The notes under the pieces are model-generated. The model was not told where the DNA came from and searched no databases. It was given only the letters and a program-made list of their open reading frames with translations. From positions 40,155,689-40,219,688 of the forward strand of contig CM042012.1 in NCBI GenBank assembly GCA_023525715.1: a stretch of DNA of 64,000 bases. Reading direction: 5' to 3'. The number at the start of each line of letters is the position of its first letter. The first letter of the stretch is position 1. Source of the DNA: Cichorium intybus. Taxonomy: Eukaryota; Streptophyta; Magnoliopsida; Asterales; Asteraceae. Below are positions 58,133-64,000 of this stretch, one piece after another. Made by a program: the position numbers and the translations under genes.

Positions 58133-59674
58133 GCAGAATCCTCTCGGATTACATCTTCTATTGAGAGTACATCTCTCAGAATCAATTGCTTGACTCCAAG
58201 TGATGACTCATCCAACCAGATGTTCTGTAAGTACATTTCTATGTTCCCTTCTTTTGATGATTCAATTACTCCCACTGGTACCTAGACCAGTTGTAAAGAT
58301 CAATCAAACTGTCACATAGACTGTATCTCGCGGTAAGGTTCTCTTATTCGGCAGCAACTGGGCTCACCAATGCTTCCAGCAGTCGGATTACTTATCCGTA
58401 CCATCTTTAGTGTTTTACCACTACCCGGTATATCACCCAAATCATAACTCCTTATGACAGTGACAATAACTACTGGTCAAGCGAAGAGAGGGTATGTCAG
58501 GTTTAACAGGAATCTGATTCCTGGTCAAGTCCCAGTGGTGACTAAAGGTTCTTTCACTTGGCTAATCCTTGAACTCAATCAGAATTATTCTTACTCCCAC
58601 TGTTTCCTCAGAACTTGAGTTCTTTCTAAAAGTACTCTTCTTTCAAAGGATAACTGGAGTGGCCAATGAAACGACATTGCTGATCAGTTTCAGGCTTGTC
58701 AAGAGATTCGGACGAATGCTACATGACCCTGGACTTTCTATGTACTAGTGGGATGATCCCAGCTTTACATTTCAAACAGTGTCAACATAACCTACTTAGT
58801 CTAAGATGTGGTCGGAATATGGCTTCTGCGGTCTGACTGGTTGAATATTCAATTCATTGAAATATTAGTCGGAAATGTATCCAGTGTATCTTATACACCG
58901 AGGATCAAAACTATTTCGATCAATGCTTCATCATCTTCCCTAAGACACATTATAACCATTAGTGTTCTTGGAAGAGGATAAACTGTGAAACATTTTCTCA
59001 GTCTATGTTGTTATTCAGGTTCTGTTGATCTTATACTTCCTTTGAAATCCTTGAACACTTCAAGGTTCCAACCAATCGCTTATTTCGATAAGCGAAGCCA
59101 TATTTGTCAAACCATTTGGCAAATATCATGAAGCATAACTAATCGTGTTCTGTTCGAAGATTCGAGCAATACACACTAACTTATGTGTCTGTTGCTCAAA
59201 ATCTTAATACCTTTACAGTTCCATGTAAATTTATGACTTTGTTAATATTGTTCAAGACATGCAATCATCACCTGACTCCAAGTCAACTGATTCCAAAATC
59301 CTATCCATTGGATCTTTGGGCGATTCCTTTCTTGCCACAATTAATTTCATTAAGCACTCAATTCATCATGTGACTCTAAGTCAAATGATTCCAAAGTCCT
59401 GTCCAACTGGACCTTTGGTTGAAGTGATTCTCATAAAATTCATTTTAACAATCATAAAGAACATAATTTAAAAATCCAATCCCATTGGATGTATCAACAT
59501 TCAAGTTATTACCATTTACATCATCAACACATTCACACAACATTTCGAGGACAATTAAGACAACCATTTTTTAAAAAAAATATTTCATTAAACCAGAATT
59601 ATCCTCAGAACAATGTACAATGCGAATCTATGTTAAATGTATCTATAAACCAATAACAAGAACAAATATCTAGC

Positions 59675-60473
59675 TTAACTCAAAAACCGCACGAGCTCCA
59701 GATCCAATCCGAATATGCTCCTGTGCGACACCATCCCGCATCCTCCAGTGTTCGTGCATACAGAGCAAATGTGTGAAACACATCCTGTATCAAGGAAATG
59801 AGGATCAGGTGTTCTGAATTCTAAGATATTTATGAGTTTACCAAACGGTTTGGCTTTGGAGCATTTTTCCAATCTTTCTGTGACTGTGTCCCACCTTATG
59901 GATTCCCAGTTTGAAACATCGAACAATCGGTCCAGACGATCTGGATCATTTCTTGATGCACCTTAATACTGGACTCAATCCTGAAGCAGCTGAATTAATG
60001 GAACTATGCTTCTCCATGAACGATTCATACAGAGTCGACATTGAATGCACTTCCACGATTGTCTTATCCGGTTACCCTTTCTGTTCATCTGGATGAACAG
60101 ATCAGCGAGTTGAGCTAATGCTTAACTCCTGATCCCAAAGGGAAACCAGTTTTATACTGTTCGCCTATGTATCCCTCAATCTCGGGAACACGCAAACTGG
60201 TGCTACTTCTTTCTAGCTTGCAACTTCAAGCTCTTTGAAGATCCTAGTTCGTTCCCTTTATTCAACCAGTTCACGGAACCTTTCCTGAACTAGCTGTGCT
60301 AACTTATCAGACCCCAGGAATTCTAAATCCCTGCGGAACTCGGGGTTAATGATCAATAGCATAAGGCAACGAACTTCCTTGGACTCAATAGTCAAGGAGT
60401 CATGCTCATCACAAGTTGCTGTGTGATGCCATGTTTGGGAGCGGACACTCAGTCGGATATGGTTCGCCAGCAA
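59675..60473 (-). pseudogene. Gag and protease start of the 7.4-kb copia element, broken
   Basis: Minus strand: 60473-60258 encodes RLSVRSQTWHH and KEVRCLMLLIINPEFRRDLE, then ERFRELVE and a stop, a pattern seen at the N-terminus of copia Gag. 59926-59675 ends with HFLDTGCVSHICS, where DTG is the protease catalytic triad, then diverges. Stops and frameshifts lie between. No zinc knuckle was found. Confidence 0.6.
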
Positions 60474-60914
60474 AACTAAGAACTATTCTCTAATTGCAAA
60501 AACCATATCATATAGTCAAGGCCAGTCAGCCTTACCATATTTAACAGGTGCTTTCTGAAGCTCTCAGAAATGGGTGAAGGAGGGGAAGGAGGAGAATGAC
60601 ACTTTCTTCAGACATATATAAAATTTGAATTTATTCGTTTAATTAATCCTTTTAAATAATTACCCAATATATATTATTTAACAAGGCTAGGATCCAAAAT
60701 ACCCCAACTATGCTGTGAAGAGGGATGCCGTAGTCACAACACAGTGGTCATTAAGGTAGATAACTTTTATCAATTTCAGTCTTATGAAATTCCTAGATCT
60801 GTGAGATTCATTGAACTGTTCAATGGCATGTTTAATCTCGGATATGCCCCACCGTTTGTGACTGGGATGCCGAGGATCACAAACCGGGTGTGAATAACCA
60901 TGCAAATTAGCTTG

Positions 60915-60998
60915 GTACTCTCGGGGTCCATTATCATCTCAGATTGATGTGCCGGTTAACCACACACGCTCCATCAACAATGATAACACCCGAGAAAC
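60915..60998 (-). other. Constant-loop hairpin, copy 3
   Basis: TTGATG - TG - CCGGTTAACCACACACGCTC - CATCAA, with outer pairs TTATCAT/ATGATAA and CTCGGG/CCCGAG. Confidence 0.78.
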
Positions 60999-61094
60999 CC
61001 ATTGCCACTATTTATGAACCCCTATTGGTGTGCCGGTAACCCACACACGCTCCACCAACGTTTCATAAAGTGCAATGTGCAATTTCATGGGTTA
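60998..61094 (-). other. Constant-loop hairpin, copy 4
   Basis: TTGGTG - TG - CCGGTAACCCACACACGCTC - CACCAA, with outer pairs TTATGAA/TTCATAA, ATTGC/GCAAT and CCCAT/ATGGG. Confidence 0.78.
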
Positions 61095-61824
61095 GCACCA
61101 AATTCACATTTTTTCTAAAGTAACTAGATTGGGAATTCTTGTACGGGTTCTAGTACTTTGATCATTATACTTTTAATGATTAAGCGGTCCTATCAAAACT
61201 GTTCGGCTAACGACCCTCCACTGATCAGGCGAGCGGTGGGTGAGAGTGAACACCCATTAGACCGCCATTTTATAGGCAGTCTCCTTATACCCACTTTATA
61301 GACCAGCTTCGTGAATGAGGCCTACTAATGATTTGACTAACCAATTTATCTTATGCATATAGTATTAACCTTTAATAATATATATAAGATGTATTTTTAA
61401 ATCTTTTAAAATATTCCTGGTTTATATTTTAATTTCCTGAAATTTAACTATTAAATTTCAAATTAAATTAAATCCCTTGAATTATCCTTTAATTAAACAA
61501 TTAATTAAATTAATTCAAATGTATATAGGTTTCACAAATTAATCAAATCAATTTAAACCTATCTTAAACCCCTAATTATCGAATTCAAACAAACTGAGTT
61601 TAAGGTTATCCATTTAATTAACCAATTAAAGTTACCAAAAATAGAAAACCTCCTAAAACCCTAATGCCAATTTTCGAAAATTACCAGGGGAGGGGATAGG
61701 GTTTCTAAAAACAAAACCCTAAAACGATTCAGGCCCAAAAAGGATTTATAAACTTTAAACCCTAATTTTAGGAAAACTATTACAGCAATTCAATAAGAAA
61801 ACAACCAAAATGCTCTAATACCAC

Positions 61825-62601
61825 TGAAAGGTTTTCCGCAACCATGAACTAAAAAACCTAAGTTCACATGCAACCTAGAAAAGATCTATGTTTTCTTTCT
61901 TTGAACATGTAACTAATTCCTAAAGGCCAAACAAAAATTAACTAAAAGAATAAATCAGAAAACTAACCTTTAGTTTTAATCTTGAAGCTAAGCAGCACAA
62001 GTGTCCTGCCTCAAATGAGATCACACCCAGGGAGCCAGAGGAAGGGACCAAAAATTCCAGAGAGAATAATAGAAAATGAGCCCTGATAATGAGGTCTAGG
62101 GTTCCCTATTTATAGGGAACCAAGTGGCAAAGCTAAAAACCCTAGCCGCAGCCCAATTTCTGGATTATCTGTACGCGCGCCGCGGCCAGATCGTTTGCGT
62201 GCTGCGCGCCGCAATTCAACTATTGAATTCGTACGAATATGTACGCGCGTCGCGGCCTTTACATTGGCGCGCCGCGCGCCGCAATTCAACTATTGAATTT
62301 GTACGACTTTAATCCCTGACCTCCTGATTAATCTAATTAATGCCACATAAATTAATCCAATTAATTTCTGATTAATTATTAATCAATCAATATAGTTTCT
62401 AATTAATATATTATCACTTTAATATATTAACAAACCATATCTTTTATTACTATTGATTTATTAATCCCATAATAAACCAACCTTTCTCTCTACCGAACTT
62501 TCTACCAAACCTCCAGCTATAAGGGCAACCCAAATGGACCTTGCTTCTATTAATTCGGTAAATACAAATTATTAGTCATGGCTTAGACACCTAATCCAAC
62601 A
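61825..62601 (-). repeat. 5' LTR of the 7.4-kb copia element
   Basis: 777 bp, TGAAAGGTTTTCC to CCTAATCCAACA on the plus strand. Differences from the partner are mostly C/T and G/A. Confidence 0.92.
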
Positions 62602-63790
62602 GAACCCTCATCTGCTATGTAAGAAATACATGTTCCCACACCACCGCGTACCTTTAAAGTTCCAATCACAACTATCATTCCAACCTCAAAAGTTCCATTT
62701 ACATATTCTATCCCTACTTCAAGCATGCCACTTACATCTTCCACTCCCACATCAATAATCTGATTACTTCCGCCACACTTACTTCGAAGATACCTATTAC
62801 TTCAACCGTTCATACACCTGTTTCAAAAACTCAAATTACCTCTGCTGAAACGTCATCATCTGGATTAGTTTCAACCATTTCCTCTACAAAAGTTCCTATT
62901 ACTTTTGAAGTGGCAACTTCAACAAATCCACCATCCATCGAACCCATTACCTCACAATCTCTAACTCGAGGTATGGATACTTTATTACCACCATTCACTC
63001 CAGCATCATCATCACCTTCAGGTTCTCTTCCAATTAATTCACCAACTTTTAGCCATCCATTGAACAACCGTATCATTAATCAAACCATTGAGGAGACTCA
63101 AACTCACCAGTAATCCTCTCCTCCTCCTATTATTCATGATTCCACCATATTTCACATGTTACCAATTGACATAAGGGATAAGGATGATAGTCTGTTGGAG
63201 GATGACAATATTGTATCGATGAAGCAATATAAAACCCTCAACCATAAACTGAATGTGCTTATGAGATATAAGACAGGGTTTGATCCAGACACCAAAGAAA
63301 ATGTTTTGTCAAAATTTGATGTCTGTGAGCAGGTGAAGTTGTGACATGTCACTTCCATGGAATTTTTAGTGAAAGAAATTACAAAGGCTGAAAAGTGATT
63401 GATGGAGAAACACAATGAGCTGAAAGTTTTTGTTGACAACAAGATTGAATCCGTAGTGCAATCTTTGTTTTCATATGTTCAGAAGTCATTGGATACCATC
63501 CATGCTAAAAACAGAACCTTCAATCAACAATATAATATTCAATTTTTGAAGTAACTTCAGGCTGCCAAAGCACAGGTCTCAGAACTCACTAAAGAGTCTC
63601 CAGCAACTGACTTAGAAAATTTTCTAGCCAAAATCCAAGCCCACAATGAGACAATGATTGCTTACATGTCTCCGAACCCAACTGCAACCATTGTTGCATC
63701 TTGCTGCCAAATTGTCTTGGGCTCAGAACATTCCAAGGCCTGCTCCAAATGTCCCTCCTCTCCATCCGTCACAAGGGGTAGAAGGTTAAA
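62602..63790 (+). pseudogene. Decayed gene of unknown role, second part
   Basis: Continuation of 54094-55194 after the copia insertion. First comes a long Pro/Thr/Ser-rich region (repeated ACTTC / CCACA words; PTPPRTFKVPITTIIPTS and similar), in several frames to about 63110. Then DKDDSLLEDDNIVSMKQYKT and a Lys/Glu/Leu-rich, probably coiled-coil part (63156-63600) with several stops. No domain that I can name. Confidence 0.45.
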
Positions 63791-64000
63791 GTAGCAGATT
63801 TGCAGCCCTATATTCAGTAATGACTTCGGTAATATCATAAACGATAATACCTTGTTTGTCATCATTTCTGGTAACCAAGCTTATACATACAAATTTGATG
63901 GTTACCTGGGGTATATTTATTGGGACGTCTAGACCCACATTCTCAACAGTTACATCTACGACTGCGGGTGTTGGGGCTTCTTGTAGTCAAGACCAAGGAA
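63791..64000. other. No gene seen at the window edge
   Basis: Nothing recognised. Confidence 0.4.

Larger units (their letters stand above)
56940..59470. repeat. Patchwork of short tandem duplications in place of pol
   Basis: TTTTGTCA x3 at about 56955-56980; a 170-bp-period pair starting TATGCATCTTGAAT (57456 and 57626); an 83-bp-period pair with GGCTATTCACAAAATCCA (57868 and 57952); and a pair of about 100 bp with CCAAGTCAACTGATTCCAAA / CTAAGTCAAATGATTCCAAA (59278 and 59378). No pol similarity on either strand. Confidence 0.7.
55195..62601 (-). mobile_element. Young non-autonomous copia element lacking pol (7.4 kb)
   Basis: Two 777-bp LTRs (55195-55971 and 61825-62601) with about ten differences (98.7% identity by eye) and a perfect 5-bp duplication GAACC at 55190-55194 and 62602-62606. 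Minus orientation: the primer site is TGGTATTAGAGC (one mismatch) just inside 61825, and the polypurine tract AAGTGGGAGAC is just inside 55971. Gag and the first protease residues are recognisable at 60473-59675, in broken frames. The 3.7 kb where pol should be holds short diverged tandem duplications and structured repeats. Low LTR divergence and a clean target site mean it moved recently, so enzymes must have come from elsewhere. Confidence 0.92.

Noticed and set aside
57044..61094. Hammerhead or twister ribozyme as explanation for the constant-loop hairpins
   Set aside because: TGATG and GAAAC words occur near copy 1, but the conserved hammerhead core order is not present and the loop lacks twister core residues.
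57044..61094. CRISPR-like array (repeats with differing flanks)
   Set aside because: Spacing is irregular (about 80 bp to 3 kb), the context is a plant retrotransposon, and the flanks are inverted repeats, not spacers.

Overview
This window reads as repeat-dominated nuclear DNA of a flowering plant, most likely a eudicot. The signs are a Ty3 chromovirus primed by initiator Met-tRNA, Ty1/copia remnants, two gene-capturing Mutator-like elements (Pack-MULEs), Helitron and CACTA ends, hAT elements, and captured pieces of plant ABCG and IQD genes. The copia Gag and LTR flavour reminds me of Asteraceae (lettuce relatives), but that is an impression, not a demonstration. I see no intact host gene. 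Every recognisable coding stretch is a transposon gene, a captured fragment or a broken remnant.

Layout. 1-967: end of a CACTA element. About 968-4310: AT-rich DNA holding two Helitron 3' ends. 4996-6580: Pack-MULE with an ABCG fragment (9-bp target duplication). 7117-9000: two MITEs and a hAT transposase pseudogene. 10151-11819 and 12119-13242: two solo LTRs. 13500-14156: hAT element holding a tRNA-like SINE piece. About 15100-19509: decayed copia element, plus strand. 21300-22530: CTGCAG-rich element with (AT)n arrays and a TIR element inside. 23440-24337: RTE-like LINE remnant, minus strand. 24338-29484: young but broken Reina-like Ty3 chromovirus. 29485-35290: old LTR fragments split by a chain of elements each bordered by (AT)n. 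36059-42303: long (AT)n arrays, a SINE split by a 3-kb solo LTR, and a second TIR element in (AT)n. 42748-49644: second Pack-MULE with an IQD fragment, itself split by a 5.3-kb gag-only copia element. 50930-51740: another copia pol remnant. 54094-63790: a decayed gene of unknown role split by a 7.4-kb copia element with 98.7% identical LTRs that lacks pol.

Target duplications that I could read directly support the nesting: AATTAGTAA and TTGAAACTT for the two MULEs, GTTTG and GAACC for the two copia elements, CTGGG and GCAAT for two solo LTRs. Relative ages follow: copia 43834-49178 (LTRs about 93% identical) is younger than the MULE it split; copia 55195-62601 and the Reina element (LTRs about 99%) are the most recent arrivals.

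The most unusual signals are: four foldbacks in copia 55195-62601 that share one nearly invariant 22-nt loop but have locus-specific, compensating stems; a chain of TIR elements, a SINE and LTR pieces bordered on both sides by (AT)n arrays (about 2.3 kb of (AT)n in 15 arrays, one of 491 bp uninterrupted); and a CGCGTCGCG-type motif recurring in otherwise unrelated LTRs.
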